From Piscicola geometra (Eukaryota; Annelida; Clitellata; Hirudinida; Piscicolidae), in the NCBI GenBank assembly GCA_943735955.1, contig OX030957.1, forward strand, positions 11,963,017-12,027,016: a stretch of DNA of 64,000 bases, written 5' to 3'. Position 1 is the first letter of the stretch. Each line of letters starts with the position of its first letter. A program made the translations under genes and the position numbers. Below the pieces are notes generated by a model. The model did no database searches. It was not told the origin of the DNA and saw only the letters and a program-made list of their open reading frames with translations. Shown piece by piece: positions 45,600 through 56,650 of the stretch.

Positions 45600-45850
45600 T
45601 AGTTAATTTTCTTCCCTTGCAAGCGCTTAAATCTCCAGAATGACGCCATCATCGCAAGCAAAAAAGCTTTACAGCTCAAACCTGAATATTCCATGCCCTA
45701 AACATGGAAGAGGAAGCCTAAAGACTGCTAAGCAAGTGGGAAGAGAACTACAGAGACCTTAACAAAGCATGGACTAAGACAACGAGTGCAATAAAGCCAT
45801 GCGAAGAAGATGCTTCTGTGAGGCAGTTTTTTGTGCTGGGAATGGTGCAA
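45600..45850 (+). pseudogene. Possible LINE C-terminal relic
   Basis: Shifting frames read GSLKTAKQVGRELQR, LNKAWTKTTSAIKPCEEDAS and VRQFFV. Together they resemble the conserved tail (basic-T-x-x-x-(V/I)-E-x-E-L..W..A..R..W-R..V) of several animal LINE polyproteins. It is paralogous to 22286-22380. It is worn and the assignment is tentative. Confidence 0.4.
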
Positions 45851-46107
45851 AAGGTGGTCATAGTGTGTGTTGAATCATGATGATAGAGATGATGATAATA
45901 GTTATGCTGGGTGGTGATAGCAATAGTTATCATAATTATCATAATAATAAGGACGATAATTATATTAATATTAATGATAACTATAATAATATAAGAATTA
46001 TAATATTAATGATAAAAATAATAACTTTATTTTTTATTTCTAGTCGCTCGTTATATTAAAGAATGAAAATACGTCTTCCAACTCTCCGTTACTCTCCGGA
46101 TCTTTGG

Positions 46108-46302
46108 TTAGCAGCTGCCATTTGAGTGGGTGAGGTTGGATTATTGAAGTTGATTGTTTGTTTTTTTCTATTTAAATTGATATATATATATACATATATT
46201 GGTAGTGGTCTAAAACCGTTTTATTAAAAAAAATTATTTGAAGAGCGCTTTTGATTTAGATAAAAAGCGCTATATAAATGCCTGTGATTGAATGATTGAT
46301 TG
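46108..46302 (+). repeat. Interspersed repeat family A, copy 4, internally deleted
   Basis: TTAGCAGCTGCCATTT is joined directly to GAGTGGGTGAGGTTGGATTA, so about 400 bp of the middle, including the short frame, is missing. The inverted arm, AAGCGCTATATAAATGCCTG and the TTGA-type tail are kept. Confidence 0.85.
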
Positions 46303-46555
46303 ACTTGAGCATGAGATTCCACCTACACACTTGTCTGCCCACTGATTTTTTCTATGAAACTATGTCATGGCTCATCACACCTATAAGTTATATGCTATAA
46401 CACATTTTCTTTTATCAAACGAACGTTAAGCTCCGTTTTTCCAATTTAAAATTCTGAAAAAGACGCTTCCACAAACTTTATTAGTCATAGTTTCTACCTT
46501 TGATAATGTACCAGATATCAACAGTAAGACACGCATACATACATAATATGGAAAT

Positions 46556-46635
46556 TAAGTTAATAATACTCGATCTGTTAATAATACACGATCTGATAAT
46601 AATACACGATCTGATAATAATACACGATCTGATTC
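46556..46635. repeat. 18-bp tandem repeat
   Basis: Four copies of AATAATACACGATCTGAT. The minus-strand frame through it (repeating LLSDRV) follows from the 18-bp period and has no other support as a gene. Confidence 0.85.
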
Positions 46636-49312
46636 CAAATAATATTCCACCATTTCTATAGAATTATTGTGAAACCAAAGGAAGACAATAGAAGGCTTAG
46701 TCTCTTCAAATGTGGTTTTTAAGTCTACCTCTCTTGCCCATACTTTCTCTTCTTTCACTTCTTTCTCTCACTTTGTGAGTCTATAAAACTGACTCATATT
46801 TTGGACTTTTCAGATTGAAATAAAATACTCCAAACCAGGTGTATGCGTATTTTCTTATTCAAGTCAAGACAGATCTCCTCAAGCTTCCGAAATGTCGAAT
46901 GCCCAAGTTATTGCAGGTATTTGTTTATATTAACTAAAATTTTATTTGTGACTCATCATAACTTTATTAAAAATCAAATTAAAGCAAAAAAATTAATTTT
47001 AGTTTTTCAATTATTCAATTATTTTTATTCCTTTAAAAATTTTTACGGAATATCTAATTTTGTGATTTTTTAAATGCATTCTCTCAACCACAAAAAAATT
47101 ATTATAGGTTTAATTTATCTTTAATCATTTTATAAATCTATTTGAATAGTCGTTTTTTTATTTCAATAACTTTATACAAAGTGTAAATTGATAAATAGCT
47201 AGAAAAATTACGAAAAATCTACTTTTCCGTCACTTATGAATATAATTGTGAATATCTTCAACAATAAAAAGTTTGTATTTTCTTTATAAAAAAACTCTCT
47301 GCATTTCTTTTAGGTATATAAAAATTAATGAAGAAGTTAGCAGCAAGTGACAAATATTAACAAAAAATCGTTAATATAGCTTTCGACTTATAGCAAAATC
47401 GAAATACTTTTTTTAGAAAGTTTTTTTGTCAAAAAGATTATTTTATTACTAAATTTTAGTTCGTATTCATTTGTTTAAATTCCGACCAATAAGTTTGTAG
47501 TTCTGCAAAATTTATTAGAGCTAATTGAGTAACTCAGAAATAAGTTAGAAATAAGTGAAAAATATTAACAAACTATTCAATAAAATAGCTCTCGACTTAA
47601 GAGAAAAATAGAGATGAAAATAGAAAATAGTTGTTTGACATATATATTTGTTTAAAAAGTTATTTAGTTTTTAGTGGGCTGTTAAAATTACTAGGAATAA
47701 ATTTGCAGTTGTGCATCATTCATTAGAACTGAGTCACTTAGAAATAGTTTGAGAATTATTTAAAGGAATAAAAATTTGAAACTATTGAGTTCGACCAGGA
47801 AAGTCAAAAGCAGAATTAGCAAGGAAGTCTTCAGCAAAAATTAATTAATGATAATAGTCTATTCGAAAAAAGTTTCAACTGAGTTATTAATATTTACGCT
47901 TATATTTAAAAACTAGTCCAATAACCAAATCACTATATATTTTGCTTATTTATACTTAATATATCGCGTTTCAACTGATTTTTTCAGTAACATAGAGAAA
48001 TTAATAGGAACAATAATAATACCTTAATAAAATTATAATATTTTCTAACATTTTTTTCCAATACTTTTTTTTACATTTTTCTAATCTCTATGCCAGTTTG
48101 GCTATTGTAAAGAGACATGAAATTTTCAGACAAGTGAATACAGACTGCCATAGTTTTTGGATGGATGAGTCATTAGCGTGTGAATGAGAGTAGAAGATTT
48201 CCTTTAAAATAGCCTTTCGAAGGATTGAACAAGGTTCTGAATAGGGCCAGTAGTTTCTTACTAAGAATTGGCAGCGCATGAATGACTAGGTTGTTTGACA
48301 AGTTACCACAATTGTTTCAGTCTATTTGAAAGTTTAGGAAAATTTAATGTAATAAATCGTAAAAATTAGAAAAGAAGGTAATTAAATTGCGAATTTAATT
48401 TTCTCATACGTAAAAAAAGTGATTAAGCAATCAAGACTACAATCATTAATATTCTTTATTTCTCAGACTTCTTAGGATTTTGTTCAGAAGGATCATATAA
48501 GAATAAGCTTATCTATGGCAGTGATGTCATATTGTGGTTAATCTACATTCAAACTTTTAGAGTTTAGACAATGCATGTGTGAAAGAATAGAATATAAATG
48601 ATCTCCTTCACGTTCATATTTAGAAGTAGGCTAAACCTACATCTCAAATGCAATGAGTAATGAAGCTTCAATAAGTAATGTAGAAAAAATATTCAGTTGA
48701 CCAAAAGGTATTTCGGAGATTATAAGTTTAAAATATTCACTGAAGATAAGAAAGAATCTAAAATACACTAATTTGCCCTAATTAAAAACATCGTTTCAAA
48801 AAAACTACAGCTTCAATGAATTTTCTAAAAAATGTCGGTTAATAAAAAAGCCGAGTTTTCAAGGCATTATAGCGGGTAAAGTTTAATTTTTGAATGAATG
48901 ACTCACGTAATAGAGAGACTAAACCCCCACTGTCTAAAGCTTGATTCTGCCTTAGATATTGAATAAGAGATTGAAATATTGTTATAAATAAAACATTTGT
49001 TATTTTTTTAAATTGTGACACTTTTTTTAATAACTTTTTTATGCTCATTATTAGGTGTAATTATTCTTTAAAAAAGTCAAATCTGACATAAAATATAAGA
49101 TGCTATTTAATTGCTTCAAAAATGTAAGTGCCATAGTTTTACTTTGTTTAAAAATTTATGTTTATTAACGTGAAAGTTTAAATAACCATTCATACTTTCT
49201 TTCTTTTTTAACCGCTCATATTTTCTAATTTTTGAGTTATTTGTATAACTTGGTAACTTTTCCAACAATTAATTCATTCAAATGGGCAGACCATTCAATG
49301 GGTTCAAAGAAA
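46636..49312. other. AT-rich DNA, no gene recognised
   Basis: Two diverged copies of a ~70-bp block (AACAAAAAATCGTTAATATA..CTTTCGACTTA at ~47360; AACAAACTATTCAATAAAAT..CTCTCGACTTA at ~47568) suggest an old repeat. A third trace (CTTTCGACTTAACACAAAAT) is at 50889. A frame near 48092-48173 and a hAT-like phrase near 48650 are discussed under rejected items. Confidence 0.4.
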
Positions 49313-49460
49313 ATAAATAAAGTAGCGTTAGAAAATATGCAAAAATAAAAAAACTATTATTTTGAATTTTGTAAAGAATATTTTAAAAAAGAAATAAAGT
49401 AGCGTTAGAAAATATGCAAAAGTAAAAAAACTATTACTTTAAATTTTTTAAAAAATAATT
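49313..49460. repeat. Tandem duplication of ~78-bp unit
   Basis: AAATAAAGTAGCGTTAGAAA then ATATGCAAAA(A/G)TAAAAAAAC occurs twice in a row, with the second copy slightly diverged. Confidence 0.85.
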
Positions 49461-49937
49461 TTTTCAATATTTTTTTTCAAAACCAAAGCTTTAAAATTCT
49501 CATACCTTTCAAAACTTTTGAAAAGATGTTAAAAGTTATAGATTAAAAAAAATTCGTTCTAAAAATAGTGTTTTACAGTGTTTTTACAATTTCTATTACA
49601 TGATAAGTACGAATAAAATCTGTAAAAACTTTGAAATAAAAGAAGAGTCATAAAAATGTTAACTACAATATAATATAATATAATAGTTACTATATAAATT
49701 ATAATTTTCATTATAGACGTTTTAAAGTACATTATTGAATTATTTAAATCAAAATTATTATAATTTAATAACGATTTAGAGTAGTTCAACTCTCGATCTC
49801 ATTTCCCAGACTAACCTGCTGTTTTCTTGAGTACACTCTGCAACACTTATCTCTTAGATAATATATAATTTTATTTTATTTTAGTTTTAACATTTATTCT
49901 AATAATTTTGTGAAATTAGATTATTCATGGTTTGAAG
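49461..49937. other. AT-rich spacer
   Basis: Nothing recognisable. Confidence 0.35.
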
Positions 49938-49942
49938 ATGTC

Positions 49943-50006
<64 letters not shown>
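49938..50006. repeat. (TTA)n microsatellite
   Basis: About 23 uninterrupted TTA/ATT units. Confidence 0.97.
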
Positions 50007-50007
<1 letters not shown>

Positions 50008-50327
50008 GCATTTTATTTTAAAGCGAGTTATCGGCGTCTAATAAACTAAGCAATCGAATGATTTTTAGAACTGAACTGATTAAAACTGTTTTTATTCGAT
50101 CTTTATGAAGCCTCAAATGAGTGACAATAAATGAACATTCTCAAGAAATCATTGTATATTAGGGTTATGATTTTTTTACCTCCTGAGTCATAACCTGATG
50201 AATAATCTTTTGTTATATGTAAAACGACCTTTAAAAAAGAATTTATTGAAAAAGCTAGATTTTAACTGAGAATTATCTTTAAAGTTATGTATTATGAATA
50301 AGAATGTTTATTAATCTATAAAAGTAG

Positions 50328-51455
50328 CAACCCCAATCGACTTATGCTAATGAGCAAAAGTGACGTTTTACAGTAAAATTATAGAAAAGTCTTAAAATTT
50401 AAGTTATGCATAATTCTATCGAAATAAAAAAGCAAGTGCATGAAAGACAATTTCATTATCTTTTAAATGAGTATTTTATAAATAAATTATATATTATGTA
50501 AGCTTTCAAATAAAAGGATTTTAATCAAAATATCCCTTGAATCTAGCGTAACAGTAAAAAGCTATAATTTAGGGACTGCTACTTTTTATACGTACTTATT
50601 CATTTCTTATTTCGCTAACCAAAAAATTACGTATAATATTGAATTATACATAATTAGATTCGTCTTTAAATAATCTATTATTATATTTTTCTTAAGTTGA
50701 ATAAATATTAAGTGAGAAGCCAGAAAACTCGAGGCAAAGCTCTAAATTTAGTAATTCGGGAATCAAAAAAGATAGTTTTTACTTAAGAAAGTTATTGAAA
50801 AAGTTTAAGTTATACTCAATAAAATTCTGTAAAAAAGTTTTGAAAAAACATTTTTTAAGTATACGAAATAGATTTTAAAGTGTACATGCTTTCGACTTAA
50901 CACAAAATTGTTAAGTTATTAAGTTAAAGTACGTATAACTTTTTTTTAAACAAACAAATTAAAATTTGGTTAACGTATTTAAAATCAGTAAATCAAAATC
51001 TACAATTTGAGCGTTTCAATTTTAAAAAAGTATATAATAATTAATAAGAATAAACTACTGTAAAGGTTGATTTCTTCCATAAGTGAAGCTTTTAAAATGT
51101 TAATAACTTTTTTATTTTGAAAGATATAACTCTTTTAACTTTTAATTCTGATTCCTTGTATCAAATTAAATAAAACTAGTGATTTTCAACAATATAAGAA
51201 GAAAAAAACAAAAGTTATGACAAAAAAACAATATTTCTGGTTTGTGAGGGGGCCGTGAATTGCTTATAGATTATGACGTAAAAACGGTACAAAAAATGTG
51301 TTCTTTTTAAATTTTAAAATAGGTATAACTTTTTTTTAAACAAACTAATTAAAATTTAATTAACGTATTTAAAATCAGTAAATCAAAATCTACAATTTGA
51401 GCGTTTCAATTTTAAAAAATGAACATGTTTTAAAAATCGATTGGGGTTATTAAAA
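50328..51455. repeat. Possible element with short inverted ends and an internal direct repeat
   Basis: AACCCCAATCGA (about 50329) and TCGATTGGGGTT (about 51437) are inverted and 1.1 kb apart. Inside, a ~100-bp block (TATAACTTTTTTTTAAACAA..TTGAGCGTTTCAATTTTAAA) is present twice in direct order at about 50928-51033 and 51312-51418. No coding region or target duplication was found, so this is only a candidate element. Confidence 0.4.
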
Positions 51456-51732
51456 GCATTGTCAAATTAGGTTTTCAGAGCTCGATTTCTCATGTTGGTG
51501 TTTTCAACAACTTGAAACAAGAATTGTTTTTGATATTCTTAGTTAGTCAACACTTGTATTAGAGCCACTCAGCTGAATCGTTGACCACTTTCAAACTCTG
51601 ACCCCAACAAAATCTTCGTCACAGTTATAATATGTGTTTGGAACTTTTTAATGAATCCTTGAGGAATTTCTAATGCTATGAATACATTTTGTGTGTGTTC
51701 TAACACAAATTAACGTATCACTTTTGAATTTG

Positions 51733-51765
51733 ATGAAGAGCGCTATAGAATTTATTTGATTGAAA
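51733..51765. repeat. L2-like 3' tail scrap
   Basis: AAGAGCGCTATAGAATTTAT then TTGATTGA matches the end of family A and similar L2-type tails. Only ~35 bp is present. Confidence 0.45.
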
Positions 51766-51859
51766 GTCACATAACATTATTTGAAAAAGAGCAGAATGGA
51801 AGACAAGGCGACAAGTATGATCTTCAGTGGAGTTGTTAAGAACTGTAACTATGGCTGAT

Positions 51860-52075
51860 GTAATTGGTGCATTCCAAGAGTATGAGACCTCTTTTTTGGG
51901 AATCGTATTGCCATGTTTTTCCGCCTCGTGTCTTTCTAGTCCATCCGAGCATTTTTAATAAATCTTGGCAGTTCAGTCTCCCTGCACCACAAAAATGTTT
52001 TTCTTGGGAGTCTGTTCCACGACCTCTTGCAGCTCCTCATTGAATTTTTCAAATCCTAGACCTAAATAACCGTGA
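51860..52075 (-). pseudogene. RTE-like LINE endonuclease fragment
   Basis: The minus strand reads FEKFNEELQEVVEQTPKKNI then FVVQGD, stop, TAKIY. This is followed by ERHEAEKHGNTIPKKRGLIL and LECTNY. It follows the endonuclease pattern F-x-x-E-L-Q-x-x-(V/I)-x-x-x-P-K..V-x-G-D-x-N-A-K-x-G..G-x-x-x-x-x-x-N-x-x-G-x-x-L. The stop replaces the residue after the catalytic D. It could be a displaced piece of the same family as 36775-39400, which lacks this part, but that link is inference. Confidence 0.65.
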
Positions 52076-52534
52076 TGCTGAAAAGAATTGCCTTTCCTCG
52101 AACACTGAATTATCAAGCTGAAGGTGGGATGGCATCCTGAAACTCAGTTTAAGTTTTCTTCACAATATTAGTTATTTGGTTGGCATGTTTTAAATTATTA
52201 ATGAATTAAATATATCTCTTCAAAGTCAATTGCAATATTCCTAGATCTCTCAGAATAAACTAAAGCTTTTTAATTAAAACTGAAACACAGACAAAAAAAT
52301 ATAAAGTTTAAACTTAAATGTTTCCAATTTTAAATACATTTTTGGAGAAAATGAAATTGAGCAAATAGCAAAAGAAACTACAAAACGTTCTATCACAAAA
52401 CCATTGAAATTCTTCAAGAAGATTTTTTTAAAGATGTTTCTCAGATTTAGTCAAGCTTGCTAGAAGTCCATTTAAAAATAATATTGAACATGATTAAGAG
52501 AATTCATAAGAGAAGTTGATTGGTCTAATTTTCT
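52076..52534. other. AT-rich spacer
   Basis: Probably eroded hAT element interior before the fragment at 52535; no more transposase sequence is readable. Confidence 0.35.
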
Positions 52535-52732
52535 GTGATGCTGCAAAAAATGAATTTTCTTAATCACGATCACACAATTATGGATCAAGTTTTTGTGTCA
52601 TCCTATTCTTTCATTCTTTTTACCACAACATACTTTTGTGAAACAGGTTCCTCAAGTTTATTAGCAATCAAGTCTAAGTTTAGAAACAGACTAGATGTTG
52701 AAAATGATTTTCGTGTTGCACTTGCCAAATAA
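52535..52732 (+). pseudogene. hAT transposase C-terminal fragment (ZBED5/SCAND3-like type)
   Basis: The end of the 65-codon frame, TTTYFCETGSSSLLAIKSKF then RNRLDVENDFRVALAK, matches the conserved C-terminal dimerisation part of hAT transposases and the host proteins derived from them. The usual form is Y-L-C-E-x-G-F-S-x-L-x-x-I-K-x-K-x-R-N-R-L. The catalytic RNase-H-like domain and the BED finger are missing upstream. A stop follows directly after ALAK, as in relatives. Confidence 0.75.
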
Positions 52733-52949
52733 CTCCCATAATTTCCCCTCAGATTGAAATAAAGCATTTATTTGGCAAGATGTTATTTCCCATGAAAAAA
52801 TTCATGAATAAAAAAAATTTCATTTAGTTACATTCATGATAATTTCCCATCAAAATTTTTCCTTTATTTTAAAAAATGTAAAATTTTAATCGTTTAAAAT
52901 TTCAACCAAAGCCTTAACATTAACTCTGCTTCCCAACGAATTTTTTAAT
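52733..52949. other. AT-rich spacer
   Basis: Nothing recognisable. Confidence 0.35.
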
Positions 52950-53240
52950 TTATTTAAGAACCTTTTTCCACAAAAACCCCTACCTTAACCTCTGACCCCA
53001 AACCCTAACTCTATCCCCTACCATTATCTCATTCTTTAATTCTTTCCCTTGTCCTAACCCCTAACTCCAATCTTTAACCCTAACTCCAATTCTTAACCCT
53101 AACTCCAATTCTCAACCATAACTCCAATCTTCAACCCTAAATCCAATCTTTAACCCTAACTCCAATTCTTAACTCTAACTCCAATTTCTAACCTTAACCC
53201 CTTACTCTAACCTTAACCCCGACCCCTTAACCATAACTTG
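52950..53240. repeat. Degenerate telomere-like (CCCTAA) repeats with a 19-bp unit
   Basis: AACCCTAACTCCAAT(C/T)TTTAACCCTAAC-type text is repeated. It has many exact CCCTAA or CCTAAC words and an emerging 19-bp unit (CCCTAACTCCAATTCTTAA, about seven copies). CCCTAA is the animal telomere motif. Here it is interstitial and diverged, so it is a minisatellite or an ancient internal telomeric site. Confidence 0.8.
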
Positions 53241-53404
53241 TCGGCGAATCAAACGCATCCTTCATAATAATTGTGAAAAATATGTTTTAAAATATTTATA
53301 ATAGTTAATTTATCTGGAAATGTAAAAAAAAGTAGTAACTATATTAATATAGGATTCTACTAAATGTTTTTTCTGATTTAAAAATAAGTGGACTCATTAT
53401 TCAT

Positions 53405-53740
53405 TCACTAAATATTTGTATAGCGCCCTTTACGAAAAGAACAAAAGCGCTTAGCCATCACATTTTGAAACAAGAACGAGCAACAAGACGAGCAACACAA
53501 TTATAGACATTAGATGAGCTAAAGTAGTATCAGAAAAGCCATATTAAAGAGAGTTGCAATAATCAATCCTGGAGAGAACTAGACAAGATACAAGAAACTG
53601 CAAAGTAATATCATCAAGAAAAAGAAGAAGCTGTTTAATACGATGAATGTGGAAATAAAAAGATTTAGCAACAGATAGAATCGGAGGGCTATACTCAAGA
53701 TAACCATTATACCACAGCAGCTATTCAAATAAATGAGCTT
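53405..53740 (-). repeat. Diverged interspersed repeat, family O-like
   Basis: It begins with TTTGTATAGCGCCCTTTACG, the reversed L2-like tail. It contains AGTTGCAATAATCAATCCTG, a block I associate with the same widespread family as 23495-24000. Diverged and non-coding. Confidence 0.5.
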
Positions 53741-54127
53741 AAAGTGGTTCAAAACCAAAACTTAACATTTAAACTTAAAATGCTTAATCTATTTACTGCA
53801 TATCTATTTATAGCTAACTTTTTTGAGTTTTCAGAAATTTCTTAAATTTATTTAATTATTTTAAAAACGCATTTGTACATCGTAAAATTTAAAAAAAAGG
53901 CTACTTATTATTCTGTGAAAATTTCACTTAAGAAAATTTACGTTTTTTGTTAATTTCTGTGAAATTTGTACAGAAAATATTTTCAAATAATATGTTGTTT
54001 ATGAATTTAAAGTTAATATTATTGGAAAATATATTTTTACTGATAAGATATAATATCAATAAATTTTTTATATATAATTAAGATTGCATGAAAATTGGGA
54101 AAAATAAACTAAGATTCTAAAAATATA
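53741..54127. other. AT-rich spacer
   Basis: Nothing recognisable. Confidence 0.35.
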
Positions 54128-54135
54128 ACTTAAGT

Positions 54136-55440
54136 AAGTGGGGGGCATAAGTAGGCAAAAAATCGAAAAATTGGAAATTCGTTACGTCCACTTGGAATAT
54201 GATTCACTAGGTTATTTCATGAATATTTAATATTGGAAGTTGGTTCTTTTAATGAACCCCCCCTCCCCACACCCACAAACAATCATTAGATAACTTAATT
54301 TACTCAAATTTTCCAATAATTAATCTAATACTTAATGAAATATAAAATTATAAATATTAGTGAAAATATTTGTGCCGCCCATGCTACCTGGGCTTCAGCA
54401 GTGGCATAAATGAAGTTCTGCAATTGGTTAAAACGAATATTCTTCTCTACATTAAGAAAAAAATGGTATCCAGTGGGCTGTTTTTTTATAAAAAAACAAA
54501 AATTTCGGGTTTTTTCTAAAACAAAAATAGTTTTATTCACTACTTCAGTGATCTCACTGAGTTCTCAAACCAGAACTCAGAGATAAACAATCGCCAAGGC
54601 TGTCTAGTCAGAGAAGTTATGGAACCTCCCTATTTCAAGTTCTGGTGGTGTTTGCTTGTTTAAATGTGCATTTTGTTTCAGAAACAGCAGTTAAGCACCT
54701 GAAGTAAATCTACAAGCTAATTTTTATTATGCAGCCCCATCTCAAGACGGTTTTAGATAGACAAAAGAGAGACTAGGATATTTATGAAGAGGCCTTACCT
54801 ATGGAGTACCCAATCAGTGAGCAGGCTTCTGAAATCAATGACAATTTTGTTCACAACATTGGATTGATAAGGCAGTGTAGTAAGGTCAACCATAGACCAA
54901 AGAAACTAGTAAAGGAATGCAGTCAGTAGATCCATCATCCTATAAAAGAGACAGCAGCCTAGAGATGGACAGATTCCGTTTTTCGGAGGCTTCAAAGCAA
55001 CGGGTCATGCAAAAAAACCGTTAAAACTTAACTAAATTTAAAAAAGTTAAGTTTAAAATCAACAAAAATGTTAAAAAAAGCTGGTTTATTGAAAGAAGCG
55101 AAAAATACTTGAACTTTCATGTCTTTTGAAATCAAAGGATGATCCTTTCACTGAAAATGAAAAAGTGTAAAAAGAAAGAAAAAAATTGAAGTATCAACCA
55201 AGAAAGATTAAAATAATAAAAAAACAAATTAGTTTTAAAAAGCTCAAAAATGTGTTTTTCTAGTGAATAAAAGGTTTAACATCTCCCATATTGTGTGTTT
55301 TTTTCATTCGCAGGTTGAGGGGGGGGGGGGTTATTTAAAAAAAAATAATTTTAGCGTCAAAATTCTTGTATTGTTAGTTTTAAACATGTCCTAAGTGGAC
55401 GTTTTAAAATTTTGAAATCGATGATTTTGCCTTCTTCTCT
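54136..55440 (-). mobile_element. Non-autonomous DNA element, family C, copy with target duplication
   Basis: A 1,305-bp element flanked by the 8-bp direct repeat ACTTAAGT (54128-54135, 55441-55448). The ends read AAGTGGGGGGCATAAGTAGG and, reversed, AGAGAAGAAGGCAAAATCAT. Further in, both have (T/A)ACGTCCACTT(A/G)G(A/G)A(C/T)ATG, so the inverted repeat spans ~55 bp. It is non-coding. An 8-bp duplication points to the hAT superfamily. A poly-G run of ~13 lies near 55320. Confidence 0.88.
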
Positions 55441-55499
55441 ACTTAAGTGCAAAAATAATTGTTTTAATAATGCACTAAGGAATCCAACGTATAATTCTA

Positions 55500-55566
55500 A
55501 TATGAGGGTCGCCACTGCATGAAAAATTAGACCAAAGAATCGTGGCACTAAAAAGGTTACAAACCG
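55500..55566 (-). mobile_element. hAT (Charlie-like) terminal relic
   Basis: Reversed, it reads CAGCGGTTTGTAACCTTTTT then AGTGCCACGATTCTTTGG. The start CAG-Y-GGTT-x-T-x-AACCTTT is the standard tip of Charlie-like hAT elements. Only one end is seen; the hAT protein end at 52535-52732 may belong to the same or a similar element. Confidence 0.6.
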
Positions 55567-56650
55567 CTGTTTTGGGAAAAAGCATGCAGTTTGTTCTAAT
55601 AAGAAAAGAATTTAAATAAAATTTAAACTAATTAAAAAAAATTTTTTTTATGTAATTATACAGCAAAACGGCGCAGTTTCTTTTAATGATGAGCGCATTT
55701 AAAAAATGAATATTGTTCATTGAACATAATTGCATATATCTTTATTTTTATATAGTATTTTTTCCCCATTTGAAAATTCTGCCGTTTGAGACGGTACTAT
55801 TTCTTGAAATTTTATAATGAAATTACTATAAATTTTTACTCTTTTGCCCCATCCAAAATTTGCGCTCAGTATTCTATTATTATTAAATTAATTTTATATT
55901 AAAAACTATCATTTGATCATAAAGTTTCTATTGCAATGTTTTATTCACAAATGGGTTGGAACATATCCATGACATTTCTCCAAGATTTTAAAGAATCTTT
56001 TAAAATAACATTTATTGAAAAAGTCTAAGTTGAATTTTATTTTTATTCAATTTAGCTATAAATTATTGTTCGAATTTAAAGTGAGCTGTAAATTTTGTTT
56101 TATTTTGTATTTATCTTATCCATTCACATCCATTCACGCCCACCACACAATAGTTTTTTTAGCTGAAAATTTATTTATGGTTAAATTCTAATATTTTTTA
56201 ATTTTAAGCTTTTTAATGTTGAATTGAGCCGTGAAATAAAGTATTTGTTTTGTCGAGTTGAGAAAAATGATGTAATTTTAAAATGGTTGTAGACCAATTG
56301 AAATGATTATATATATAAATGTTTTTTACCCGAGAAGGTTTTTAATAACAATCATAGCTAATAATGAAAAATACTATTAATAATAGTATTATAACCCGAT
56401 TGAGCTTGAAGGATTAATTTGAACACTTTACCTATATTATCGAATCAAAACTGATCATTTTAAATATCAGCGCCAGAATACTAGTTAGATTGACTAAATC
56501 AACAAATTAATTTTTTTCTGTATTCAATATTATCCATTCACACCCCTTCACATGCGTTCACGTCCACCACACAATAGTTTTTTTAGTAGACAATTTATTT
56601 AACCTATAAATTCTATTTAGATTGACTAAATCAACAAAAATCTATTTCAG
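55567..56650. other. AT-rich upstream region of lectin-like gene 2
   Basis: It should contain the missing first exon and promoter of gene 2, but I cannot identify an ATG exon with a phase-1 donor. Two similar ~70-bp stretches (TTCACGCCCACCACACAATA at ~56131 and ~56548, with G/T variants) form a direct repeat. Confidence 0.4.

Noticed and set aside
46555..46758. Minus-strand 67-codon frame with repeated LLSDRV
   Set aside because: The repeat follows from an 18-bp tandem DNA repeat; the unique part has no recognised domain and no neighbours supporting a gene.
48092..48173. A possible third CTLD exon (NTDCHSFWMDESLACE)
   Set aside because: Only the Cys/Trp spacing is suggestive; no splice sites in phase and a stop follows at once.
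48650..48740. hAT-like phrase SNEASISNVEKIFS
   Set aside because: Too short, frame broken within a few codons, and no supporting sequence beside it.
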